From an uncultured Campylobacter sp. (GTDB lineage Bacteria > Campylobacterota > Campylobacteria > Campylobacterales > Campylobacteraceae): a DNA stretch of 36,848 nt. The stretch covers positions 1 through 36,848 of the forward strand of contig NZ_CALIIU010000071.1 in assembly GCF_938017775.1 (NCBI RefSeq), given 5' to 3'. Below the pieces are notes generated by a model. It had not been told where the DNA came from. It saw only the letters and a list, made by a program, of their open reading frames with translations, and searched no databases. Position numbers and translations under genes: made by a program. This document shows, one piece after another, positions 17,551 to 25,398 of the stretch; position 1 is the stretch's first letter, and every line of letters begins with the position of its first letter.

Positions 17551-18736
17551 AATAACTAAGCTCGAGGGCGGCTTACAAAATGTCGAGGGCTTTTATTTTG
17601 ACGGCGTAAATTCGGGCTTTAAAAAACAGGGGAACGATCTGGGATTTATCCGCGCAGATGAGCCCTTTGCCGTAAGCGCGATCTTTACGAGCAATAAATT
17701 TCAAGCCGCGCCGATTAGGCATTTCAAAAGGGCGCAAGAGCGCGCGGGCGGGGAGCTTAAAACAAATTTTATCCTCGTAAATTCTAAAAACGCAAACTCG
17801 ATGACCGGGGAGCAAGGCGTCGCGGACATCGATGAAATTTTTAGCGAGCTTGGCAAAAAGACCGCTCTGATAAACCCCGTTATGAGTTCCACCGGCGTCA
17901 TCGGATATCGCCTCAAAAAGGAAAAAATTATCGCCGCCGCGCAAAATTTTAACTTCTCGGCGCGAAACTCAGACGCCCTAGCCACCGCCATTATGACGAC
18001 AGATACGATAAAAAAAGAGCTTGCGTATGAAATTTCTTTAGAAAACGGCGAGAAATTTCACATCGCAGCCGTTTGCAAGGGCGCAGGCATGATCAATCCC
18101 GTGCTTGCGACCATGCTCTGCTTCGTCCTGACCGACGCAAAAATCCCGCGCGCGGATATGGACGAGCTGCTAAAAAAAGCGGCGGAGCAGAGCTTCAACA
18201 CCGTAAGCGTTGACGGCGACACCTCCACCAACGATACGATTATGCTCTGCAGTAGCGCCAAATGCGCCTACGAAAAGAATGCCTTCTCATTCGCGCTAAA
18301 CGCCCTTACGCACGAGCTTGCGCTAATGCTGGTAAAAGACGGCGAAGGCGCAACCAAGCTGGTGCGATTTAGAGTAAGCGGCGCCGCAAATGCTGGGGAT
18401 GCCCGCAGGGCGGCGAAGGCGCTAAGCAATTCGCCGCTTGTTAAAACGGCGATCTTCGGCGAAGACCCGAATTGGGGTCGCATAGCCTCCACCATAGGCG
18501 CCTGTGGCATAGAATGCGACGAAGAAAAGCTGCGTATCAAATACGACGACGTGCTGCTTTATGACGCACAAAATCGCGAACTGGACGCCGCGCGCGAGGC
18601 CGCGGCTCACGCCGTAATGCAGCAAAAAAGCTTTACGATCTGGTGCGATTTGGGGCTCGGGGATGGCGAGTTTAGCGCATACGGCTGTGATCTTAGCTAC
18701 GACTACATAAAAATCAACGCCGATTATAGATCATAA
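17543..18736 (+). CDS. argJ: Arginine biosynthesis protein ArgJ
   Basis: This 397-residue protein is ArgJ, which moves the acetyl group from N-acetylornithine to glutamate (and in bifunctional forms uses acetyl-CoA). The precursor self-cleaves before a Thr; here KGAGMINPVLATMLCF places the nucleophile at Thr190. Other family marks are NSKNANSMTGEQG, MSSTGVIG, SVDGDTSTNDT, and GEDPNWGRI. Full length is normal. Its start overlaps the channel gene by eight bases, with AGGAG ahead of the ATG. Whether it is mono- or bifunctional cannot be told without checking for argA and argE elsewhere. Confidence 0.96.
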   Translation: MFKITKLEGGLQNVEGFYFDGVNSGFKKQGNDLGFIRADEPFAVSAIFTSNKFQAAPIRHFKRAQERAGGELKTNFILVNSKNANSMTGEQGVADIDEIFSELGKKTALINPVMSSTGVIGYRLKKEKIIAAAQNFNFSARNSDALATAIMTTDTIKKELAYEISLENGEKFHIAAVCKGAGMINPVLATMLCFVLTDAKIPRADMDELLKKAAEQSFNTVSVDGDTSTNDTIMLCSSAKCAYEKNAFSFALNALTHELALMLVKDGEGATKLVRFRVSGAANAGDARRAAKALSNSPLVKTAIFGEDPNWGRIASTIGACGIECDEEKLRIKYDDVLLYDAQNRELDAAREAAAHAVMQQKSFTIWCDLGLGDGEFSAYGCDLSYDYIKINADYRS

Positions 18737-18791
18737 AGATTCACAGCTCGCTTCATAACCTAAAAATCTCGTCTCGAAAATAGCGAAAGCG

Positions 18792-18820
18792 GCAGGGCTT
18801 TAAAGCTCTGCTCTTAAAAT
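18792..18820 (+). terminator. Probable terminator after argJ
   Basis: GCAGGGCTTTAAAGCTCTGC (18792-18811) can fold into a stem with one G-U pair and is followed by TCTTAAAATTTT. It lies 55 bases after the argJ stop. Confidence 0.55.
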
Positions 18821-18950
18821 TTTATCATTTAAATTTGCCTGTTTTAAATTTTTAAAGGCTAAAAAATTTTACCTCTTAAAATTTGGAATCTCATGCGTGA
18901 AATTCAGTCTAAATTTGATAGCTGAAATTAGGTTTTAAGCGCTTTATTGA

Positions 18951-18956
18951 TATACT
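18951..18956 (+). promoter_or_regulatory. Possible -10 element for the YdcH-like gene
   Basis: TATACT sits 27 bases before the ATG at 18983 and just downstream of a probable terminator, which suggests a separate transcript. Confidence 0.45.
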
Positions 18957-18982
18957 TAAATAAATTTTTTAAAGGAGTAGGC

Positions 18983-19213
18983 ATGTTTCATGAATACAGA
19001 GATTTAATCACTGAGTTAAAAGGCAAAAACGCACGATTTGATTCGCTTTTTGAGAAGCACGACGAGCTGGATCACAAGATCGCCGACGCGCAGGCCGGCA
19101 GAGTGCATATGAGCGATCTGGAGATCGATGCGATGAAGAAAGAAAAGCTTCGCATAAAAGATGAGCTAGGCAGCTTGCTAGCGCAATATAAAGCCGAAAA
19201 GGCAGATAAATAA
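18983..19213 (+). CDS. YdcH-like small protein (DUF465)
   Basis: This 76-residue protein is highly charged and probably a helical hairpin. MFHEYRDLITELKGKNARF, then FEKHDELDHKIADAQ and EIDAMKKEKLRIKDEL match the YdcH/DUF465 family, whose function is unknown. The ATG at 18983 has AAAGGAG at 18971-18977. The frame is open upstream to 18947, but that region holds the promoter-like box. It lies alone between the argJ terminator and a gene-free stretch. Confidence 0.8.
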   Translation: MFHEYRDLITELKGKNARFDSLFEKHDELDHKIADAQAGRVHMSDLEIDAMKKEKLRIKDELGSLLAQYKAEKADK

Positions 19214-20067
19214 AGTTGCTTGCGGCGAAATTAAGATGCAGCAGAGTGCTAGCAAGGCTGATTTCGCCGCTAAGCTTTAATCCGCGTTTAGAATTTTCTA
19301 ATCGCAATAAGTTTAACCGCCTAGTTTGCCTCGCGCGATAAATAAAAACAGCGCGCCAAAATGAGTTAAAATTTACACCGCACGCTCCCACCTTGACACC
19401 TCTAAATAATTTTTACGTATCGGCTCATCACTGCATATACCAACTGCGGTATTAGCGCAATCAAATATAATTCGTTACGGCTCTCTATAGCCCTTTCCGC
19501 TTCCAAAAATATCTCTTGCTGAATGCGTTTTGCGCTGCAGAGTAAATTAAATTTACGCCGCATCGCTCTGCAGCCTGGCTCTTAAATTTTACTTCGCAGT
19601 GAGTATTTTCTAGCAAATTTCAAATCTTGCGTTTTGCTTGTTGCAGGCGCAGTGCCTACTTTTAAAATTCCGCATTTCGCAGAAATCTAAAGTGGCGCTA
19701 GAATTTTAAATTCCCGTTCACGCTAACCGCGAAATTTCAAATTCGCAGACTCCAACTAAGCACTAGTTTATGTTAGAACTTTCTTTAGTCGCTCCACGGA
19801 ATTTAGCCAAGCTTGCTTATTTTAACCCGCTTCGTTGAGCTTTAAAAATTTAGATTATTTCTTTGATCGTATCGGATAATGCCTACCGGCACAGAATTTC
19901 TAAAGTTACCCTGTTTGCTATATGCGCAATTAAAAGCGGCGCTAACGCGGAATTAAATAGTATAAGTGAAATCTGTAAAAGGTGTGAAATTTAATCATAG
20001 GATTTTAAGCGCTAAGGATTTGCGATAGAATTTCGCCGCGCAAATCAAATCCCAAAGCTAGCCTAGC
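19214..20067. other. Gene-free 0.85 kb spacer
   Basis: No credible gene was found. A large hairpin is at 19218-19275. The rest is AAATTT-rich filler ending at the convergent 146-residue gene. Confidence 0.6.
19218..19275 (+). terminator. Large hairpin after the YdcH-like gene
   Basis: Perfect ten-base arms GCGGCGAAAT (19222-19231) and ATTTCGCCGC (19261-19270) extend to 14 pairs with a bulged T (GCTT against AAGC). The loop is 29 bases. Only a weak T-run follows (CTTTAAT), so it may end or protect the transcript, or be part of a small structured RNA. Confidence 0.45.
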
Positions 20068-20508
20068 CTACTCGAAAACCTTTGCTTCTAAGCCATGTAG
20101 CCTTTGCAAGCCGATATCGATATATTCGTTAAGCTTCTCATTATTTTCCAGCAATTTGTCGTAATAACTCTTGGCTCTTTCTCTCGCGGTCGCATCAGGC
20201 TCGATATACTTTAGCCCACTTTTGAAAAGTCCTTTGGATTCCACAAAATAGATCGAGTGGATCTTCTCGCAGTGCGATAGCCCTGCTTCAGTGTAGTTTA
20301 AAATCGATTCGTACGCGATATTGCCTAACAGCTCCTGCAGTCTATTTGCAGGATTTTTGAAAAACTCGGCAAACTCCTTATACGGCGTAAAAACCTGATC
20401 CAGGTTTTTCATCGCATCGCCGTAGATACCCTTTTTCAGGCGAAACATCGTCATTTCTTGAGAACTTACAAACTTCTCTATTGCTTTTATCGTATCGTTT
20501 TTATTCAC
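20068..20508 (-). CDS. Unidentified helical protein
   Basis: This 146-residue protein is not recognised. It is charged, predicted mostly helical, with no signal peptide, membrane segment or Cys cluster. The start is a GTG at 20508, with AAGGG about nine bases upstream and a TATAAT box at 20543-20548 on the same strand. The next ATG in frame is codon 19. It lies downstream of the Fur-family gene on the same strand with a 135-base gap, and its own promoter makes it likely independent. It could be a cytoplasmic structural or phasin-like protein, but I have no firm basis for that. Confidence 0.7.
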   Translation of the reverse strand: MNKNDTIKAIEKFVSSQEMTMFRLKKGIYGDAMKNLDQVFTPYKEFAEFFKNPANRLQELLGNIAYESILNYTEAGLSHCEKIHSIYFVESKGLFKSGLKYIEPDATARERAKSYYDKLLENNEKLNEYIDIGLQRLHGLEAKVFE

Positions 20509-20542
20509 TGAATTTTTCCCTTTTAAAATATGAAACGCTCGG

Positions 20543-20548
20543 ATTATA
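20543..20548 (-). promoter_or_regulatory. -10 element for the 146-residue gene
   Basis: TATAAT is read on the minus strand 35 bases before the GTG start. No -35 was recognised. Confidence 0.45.
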
Positions 20549-20643
20549 TCGTTTGTTTTATAAAAATCCGTTAAAAATCGGTTAAATTTTGTCCTAGCGT
20601 TTTAGCCAAATTTCCTTGAGCACTTTTGATTAAATTTCCCGCC

Positions 20644-20997
20644 TCAGCCGCCGCACTTCTCGCACAATCCTCGCACGAGCACACTTTTGACATTTTTTTG
20701 CGGCAGAGCGGGCATCGAAATCTCCTCCATTTTATGGCAGCTTTCGCAGACAAAATACGCTTTGGCGCCGTCGGTAAGCTCATAAAAGCTTTTATGATTA
20801 TTTTCGCTGGTAATTATCAAATTTTTCTCTTCCAAAAGCGCTATATTGCGATATATCGTGGTTTTATTAGCGCCCGTTAGTTCTACTAGTTCATCATAGC
20901 TTACCGGGCATTTTTTCTCGCTTAGGATCTGCACGATCTGCACTCTAAGCGCCGTAGGAGCGATATCGTGACTCGCTAAAAAATCTTTGGGATCCAT
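20644..20997 (-). CDS. Fur-family regulator, Zur-like by context
   Basis: This 117-residue protein has the Fur-family winged helix (about 10-75), with recognition helix region TGANKTTIYRNIALLEE, followed by a short dimerisation part with two CxxC pairs (Cys84/Cys87 and Cys112/Cys115) that should bind structural zinc. It is shorter than typical Fur (about 150). The usual His-rich sensing stretch before the first CxxC (HHDHFVC) reads GAKAYFVC here, so metal sensing may differ. It is divergent from znuA with 113 bases between them, including a palindrome and repeat. A role as zinc-dependent repressor of znuA is inference from position. The ATG at 20997 has AAGGCG upstream. Confidence 0.82.
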   Translation of the reverse strand: MDPKDFLASHDIAPTALRVQIVQILSEKKCPVSYDELVELTGANKTTIYRNIALLEEKNLIITSENNHKSFYELTDGAKAYFVCESCHKMEEISMPALPQKNVKSVLVRGLCEKCGG

Positions 20998-21053
20998 TTT
21001 ACGCCTTTTTTAAAATTTAAGCGATGATAGCGAAATTTAGATAAATTTATATT

Positions 21054-21071
21054 AAGTTGCAACTAAGTTGC
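21054..21071. promoter_or_regulatory. Candidate operator between fur-like gene and znuA
   Basis: AAGTTGCAACTAAGTTGC contains a perfect ten-base palindrome AGTTGCAACT (21055-21064) and a direct repeat AAGTTGC with an 11-base period. It sits just upstream of a TATACT box (21078-21083), where a repressor would block znuA transcription. It is a good candidate site for the divergent Fur-family protein. Confidence 0.5.
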
Positions 21072-21077
21072 TTTTGA

Positions 21078-21083
21078 TATACT
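21078..21083 (+). promoter_or_regulatory. -10 element for znuA
   Basis: TATACT lies 27 bases before the znuA ATG. AAAGGAA follows as the ribosome site. Confidence 0.55.
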
Positions 21084-21110
21084 TCCGCAATTTTTTTGGA
21101 AAGGAATTTT

Positions 21111-22037
21111 ATGAAAAAGCTTGTTTTCACGCTTTTAGCAGCTAGTTGCGTAGCATTCGCCAAACCTACGGTCACCACGACCATACTTCCTACGAAGTAT
21201 TTTGTTGAACAGATCGCAGGCGATACTCTGCAGGTAAATACGATGGTAGGCAAAGGCGCTGATCCGCACACATACGAGCCTAAGCCTTCGGAGATGAAAA
21301 TGCTAGAAAATAGTGATCTGTATTTTGCAGTCGGTATAGAATTCGATGAAGTCTGGCTACCAAAGCTTGCCGCATCGTATCCAAAGATGAAGATAATCCG
21401 CACCGAAGATGGCATCACTAAAATGGCTATGGCAGAGCACCACCATCACGACGAACATGATCATAGCGCGCATCACGATGATCACGATCATGACGCACAT
21501 CATGAGCATGGTGACAAAGACCACGAGGCGCACGAGCACCATCACCACCATGACGGCTTAGACCCGCATATCTGGCTCGATCCGCAGCTTGTAAAAATTC
21601 AAGCTAAAAATATTAAAGACGCGTTAACCAAACAGTATCCTAAGAATGCTAAAATTTACGAAGCAAATTTCGATAAATTTGCTAAAAAGCTGGACGAGCT
21701 GGACGCTTACGCAAAGCAGAAATTAGCGGGCGTCAAGGGAAAGAAATTTATGGTTTATCATCCGTCTTGGGGCTATTTCGCGCACCGATACGATTTGGAG
21801 CAGATCGCAGTCGAAGTGGAGGGCAAAGAGCCTAAGCCTGCGGATTTAGCCGAGCTAATCGAGGAAGCCAAAGAGGAAAAGATCAAGGTGATTTTCGTCG
21901 CACCGCAGTTTTCCAAAAAGGCAGCACAAACCATCGCCGCGCAAACGGGCGCAAAGGTGATGGAGATCGATCAGCTGCCGCTAGATTGGTATGAGACGAT
22001 GAAAAAGACGATCGACGTTTTCGGAGAAAATTTGTAG
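21111..22037 (+). CDS. znuA: Zinc ABC transporter substrate-binding protein
   Basis: This 308-residue protein has a Sec signal (MKKLVFTLLAASCVAFA) and belongs to the cluster A-I metal-binding proteins. Likely zinc ligands are His53 (DPHTYEP), His153 (DPHIWLDP) and His217 (YHPSWGYF), plus an acidic residue near the C-terminus (EIDQLPLDW). Between residues 110 and 147 lies a loop with 20 His mixed with Asp and Glu, the charged loop seen in ZnuA-type proteins. The ATG at 21111 has AAGGAA; an upstream TTG at 21096 is unlikely. No znuB or znuC is next to it: the following gene, three bases on, is a DUF1007-NicO fusion. Divergent from a Fur-family gene, it is probably zinc-repressed. Confidence 0.93.
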   Translation: MKKLVFTLLAASCVAFAKPTVTTTILPTKYFVEQIAGDTLQVNTMVGKGADPHTYEPKPSEMKMLENSDLYFAVGIEFDEVWLPKLAASYPKMKIIRTEDGITKMAMAEHHHHDEHDHSAHHDDHDHDAHHEHGDKDHEAHEHHHHHDGLDPHIWLDPQLVKIQAKNIKDALTKQYPKNAKIYEANFDKFAKKLDELDAYAKQKLAGVKGKKFMVYHPSWGYFAHRYDLEQIAVEVEGKEPKPADLAELIEEAKEEKIKVIFVAPQFSKKAAQTIAAQTGAKVMEIDQLPLDWYETMKKTIDVFGENL

Positions 22038-22040
22038 TTG

Positions 22041-24203
22041 ATGAAATTTATTAAAATTTTAATTTTATCCGCGATCTTTAGCTCGCGGATATTTGCGTGC
22101 GCTCTGTGCGCCCTATACACGCCCACTGCGCACGTTAGCATCACTCCCGTCGCACAAGACGGCAAGATCGTGAGTCTGCATTTTTCGTGGCTTTTCTCTC
22201 AAAATTTTACCGATGTCATAATGCAGACCTACGATATAAATTCCAACGGCAAGCTTGAAAATAGCGAGCTTGCCGAGATAACTAAGGCGATGACCGATTA
22301 TCTAACCCCCAAAAACTATCTTTGCGAGGCGGAATTCTACGATCAAGCGCCAAAAAACGCAAAGCCTGCGCTTAGCAACCTCGTAGGCACGCAGATCAAG
22401 GGAAATTTTAAAAACGCAATAAGCCTCGTCAAAAAGGGCAGACTCGTGTTTGAGTTCGATCAAAAGGTCGGCTTCGAGCTGCGAAACGGCCGCGTTCTTA
22501 AAATTTCCATTAACGACGATCAGGGATTTTTCAATTTCAAAATGCTTGACGACAAGCCCATTAATCTAGGCGAGGGCTTTGTAGCGAAGCCCAATTCAAA
22601 TTTAGCCACCACTTTTATAGAATTTAGCGGCGAAAAACCAAAGATCGCAGATAAAAAGCCGCCAATTTCAGGCGCGCCGAACTCCGATTTAACGCAGAGC
22701 GAACTTACATCTAGCGAGCAGAGCCTTGCGGGCTCAGAGGATAAACTTGCGCAAGGCGGGCAAGGAAAACCTAATGCCAGCTCGGCGCGCAGATCAAACC
22801 AAAGATCGGTTGGTGATATCGTTTCGGAGGCTGCAGTAGAGGCGCAAAAAAATATCGCCGCTTCGGATGCTCTCGCGCAGATTAATAAAGCCGCTAAAAA
22901 GGATGCGCAGGAAAAAGGTGGTTCCGCAAATTCTGCGGCGCCTGCAGATAAAGGCGTGGGCGAAAATTTTGCTGCGATCCGAGATAACTCTTTAAATTCC
23001 GCGCATTCTACGCAAAATCTAGCGACGCCGCCCGAGGAGAGTTCTTTAAATTTAGCGCAAAATAACGCGAGCAAAAACGGCGCCACATCCGACAGCGACG
23101 AGATTTCAAGCGAGCAGCACAAAGAGGTCTCGCTGGGATTTGTCGCGCAAAAGACGATGGATTTTATGAAAAGCCTCAAAACGGCGTTTCGCGCAAGCAG
23201 CGAGCATGCAAGCGCGAGCACCATCCTATGGGTCTTGGCGCTTTCTTTCATATACGGCTTTTTCCACGCGGCGGGTCCTGGGCACGCGAAGCTGCTAACG
23301 GCGAGCTATTTCTTAGCCCATGGCGGCAGCTACGTCAAGGCCTTTGGATTTGCCCTCAAAATCGGGCTTCTACACGTCCTAGGAGCGCTCGTTTTGGTAA
23401 GCGCGAGCATGTTCGTGCTGCAAAACGTCGCAGGGCTCGTCTCCACGAACTCTGCCTCAATCACAACGAAAATTTCGGCGCTTCTGATCATCGTCATAAC
23501 CGCGCTCATCATCTACGACAAAGCTCGCCGCGTAAGATCGGGCGCCCACCACGATGCGGGCTGCTCCTGCGCTGCTTGCGCTTCCGCCGCAAATACCGCA
23601 GAGACGGACGTCAGCTTAAAAAATACGGCGTTTGCAAACGCCGGGAATTCCGCTTACGCAGCGTCAAAGAGCTATAAATTTTCTAAATTTAAAACCCCTA
23701 GCGGCGAATCCGCACAGTATTTAGATACTCAAAATTTAGGCGCCGCAACGGCAGAGCTAAATTCGAATTCAAATTTAACCGCAAGCCTAGAAGAAAACTT
23801 GCCGAACCAAAACGGGCAAAAACAGGCTTTAAATTCTGCAAATTTAAAAAACCAAACCTCGTCTCGCTCGCTGCAAAATGGCGCGACTGGCGGCGGCGAG
23901 AAAGGGCGGGAGTGGCTTATCGCGCTTGCTGCGGCGCTCGTGCCCTGCCCTGGCACGATCCTTATTTTCGTGCTTGCCTTCAGCCTCGGAAGCTTCGCGC
24001 TTAGCGTCGCGAGTGCGCTTTTCATCGGTTTTGGAATGAGCGTCGTGATATTTTTAGCCGCACTTTTCGGCGCGAAAGCAAACGAGCTTAGCTCGAAGCG
24101 ACTCGTAAGCTTGAAGCTTTACATCGAATTTGCGGGGCTTTTCGTGATGTTTGGGCTCGGAGTTTTTATGTATTTCATCTCAGACACCCTCAGGATACTC
24201 TAA
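22041..24203 (+). CDS. DUF1007 and NicO fusion, metal transport
   Basis: This 720-residue protein has a signal peptide, then a DUF1007-like periplasmic domain (about 25-190) with an EF-hand-like loop DINSNGKLENSE (65-76). A long Ala/Ser/Asn-rich linker (about 200-370) leads to a NicO/RcnA-type membrane domain with FHAAGPGHAKLL (His409, His415) and VPCPGTILIF (Cys636). A second low-complexity loop (about 500-625) carries HHDAGCSCAAC, which could bind metal. NicO proteins carry nickel, cobalt or similar ions; DUF1007 proteins are often encoded beside them. Coupling to znuA suggests zinc or nickel uptake, but direction and ion are inference. The ATG at 22041 follows the znuA stop by three bases; a TTG just before it is less likely. 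Confidence 0.85.
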   Translation: MKFIKILILSAIFSSRIFACALCALYTPTAHVSITPVAQDGKIVSLHFSWLFSQNFTDVIMQTYDINSNGKLENSELAEITKAMTDYLTPKNYLCEAEFYDQAPKNAKPALSNLVGTQIKGNFKNAISLVKKGRLVFEFDQKVGFELRNGRVLKISINDDQGFFNFKMLDDKPINLGEGFVAKPNSNLATTFIEFSGEKPKIADKKPPISGAPNSDLTQSELTSSEQSLAGSEDKLAQGGQGKPNASSARRSNQRSVGDIVSEAAVEAQKNIAASDALAQINKAAKKDAQEKGGSANSAAPADKGVGENFAAIRDNSLNSAHSTQNLATPPEESSLNLAQNNASKNGATSDSDEISSEQHKEVSLGFVAQKTMDFMKSLKTAFRASSEHASASTILWVLALSFIYGFFHAAGPGHAKLLTASYFLAHGGSYVKAFGFALKIGLLHVLGALVLVSASMFVLQNVAGLVSTNSASITTKISALLIIVITALIIYDKARRVRSGAHHDAGCSCAACASAANTAETDVSLKNTAFANAGNSAYAASKSYKFSKFKTPSGESAQYLDTQNLGAATAELNSNSNLTASLEENLPNQNGQKQALNSANLKNQTSSRSLQNGATGGGEKGREWLIALAAALVPCPGTILIFVLAFSLGSFALSVASALFIGFGMSVVIFLAALFGAKANELSSKRLVSLKLYIEFAGLFVMFGLGVFMYFISDTLRIL

Positions 24204-24445
24204 TCGCAAGGTTTTAATGCAAATTTTAAAAAGCGGCTCGCGTGAAATATAAGTTTACGCGATGCGTTAAATTTTAAATCCGGTGCGAATTGATTTCAGA
24301 ATAGTAAGATTTTAAAATTTTACGCCGCACGGACTGCGTAAATTAAGCTCCGATCTTGACTATTTAATTATGCGGTGAAATTCGCTCTTTATAAATCACG
24401 TTAAATTTTGCTACAATACGGGCAAAATTTTTCTCAAGGATAGAT

Positions 24446-25009
24446 ATGTCGCCTGCTCTGCAAGATGTCGTTTCGCAGACTTTAACCGAACAAAAAGCGT
24501 GCGCTAGAGCTTTTAATAGATATTACTACCTCAGTATAGCCGCCTTTTTTGCGGTCCTATTCGCAATAATGTCTCTAGACGGCGTTAAAGCAGACACTCC
24601 TCTAATAAAAATTGCCGAATTTTCGAGCGTCTTGATCCTTTTTCAGATCTTTTGGATATTTCTTATGCATTGCGCCAGTCAAGAAAGCGAAGCGGAAATT
24701 CGCTACTATAAATTTTACAAAGAGATATTCGTCCACGCCGTAATAAACGATATAGATGCCGGTTTAAAATACGATCCATATACCGGCATGCAAGAAGAGG
24801 AATTTCAAAAATTTAAAATTTATAGGAAATCTAGAATCAAAAGCGAGGATCGGATTACGGACGTGTACTGCGGGATTAAATTTAGCCTCAGCGAGGTACA
24901 TAGCAATAGCAGGTTTTACATGAAAACGGATAATCCGCTCATAGCGGCGATTATGTTGATCAAAATATTCTACGATAACTATATATGGACTTTGACGGCA
25001 ACGTACTGA
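24446..25009 (+). CDS. DUF3137-like protein, N-terminal part (frameshifted)
   Basis: This 187-residue frame holds the N-terminal part of a DUF3137-type membrane protein: two hydrophobic segments (about 28-44 and 56-74), then a soluble part that includes VYCGIKFSLSEVHSNSRFY, like the family's conserved SEVHTE region. The last residues after FYDNY do not look native. The continuation is in another frame from 24985. The switch falls in a TATATAT run (24980-24986). Removing one TA unit would join the two frames. AAGGA precedes the ATG, and a TACAAT box is at 24412-24417. It is probably a broken gene, a slippage-controlled gene, or a sequence error. Confidence 0.65.
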   Translation: MSPALQDVVSQTLTEQKACARAFNRYYYLSIAAFFAVLFAIMSLDGVKADTPLIKIAEFSSVLILFQIFWIFLMHCASQESEAEIRYYKFYKEIFVHAVINDIDAGLKYDPYTGMQEEEFQKFKIYRKSRIKSEDRITDVYCGIKFSLSEVHSNSRFYMKTDNPLIAAIMLIKIFYDNYIWTLTATY

Positions 25010-25398
25010 TCTGCGAGCTCGCGAAAAAAACCTCGGGCAAAACGATAGTGGTAAGCAGGGAGCTAAACGCCAAGATCTTCGGCGAAAAAGAGATGATGGA
25101 CGATTTGGATTTTATGCGCGATTTTCGCGTGTTTGCGGATGACAAAGTAGAAGCGCGCTATTTGCTAACGCCCGCGTTCATGGAGCGCCTGCGCGAAATA
25201 AATCGCGAAACGAGCGGCGAGTTCAGCTTGAGCGCGGTATTTATGGATGAGCGCTTATATCTATTTTTAAACGGTGCGCCCGATCTTTTCGAAACTACGC
25301 TTTTTGGTAGGCCCGCTAGCATAGAGCTCGCGCGCGAATACCAAACGCAGATCCGCAAAATTTTAAGCCTAATCGAAACACTTAAACTCACAAATTAG
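24985..25398 (+). CDS. DUF3137-like protein, C-terminal part (frameshifted)
   Basis: This 137-residue frame carries the C-terminal part of the same family: FDGNVLICELAKKTSGKTIV, a region of Asp/Glu residues, then VEARYLLTPAFMERLREI, FMDERLYLFLNGAPDLFE and a helical end. It lacks a ribosome site at its ATG (24985), so it is unlikely to be made alone. With the 24446-25009 frame it makes a protein of about 315 residues, close to the family size. Function is unknown. Confidence 0.65.
   Translation: MDFDGNVLICELAKKTSGKTIVVSRELNAKIFGEKEMMDDLDFMRDFRVFADDKVEARYLLTPAFMERLREINRETSGEFSLSAVFMDERLYLFLNGAPDLFETTLFGRPASIELAREYQTQIRKILSLIETLKLTN

Noticed and set aside
20571..20783. Minus-strand frame with several Cys (CPLCRKK, CSCEDC)
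   Set aside because: It reads the Fur-like gene in the wrong frame. The Fur frame gives the normal CEKCGG ending, so no frameshift is needed.
22520..23251. 243-residue minus-strand frame
   Set aside because: Antisense to the DUF1007-NicO gene. It is open because of the Ala/Ser-rich linker codons.
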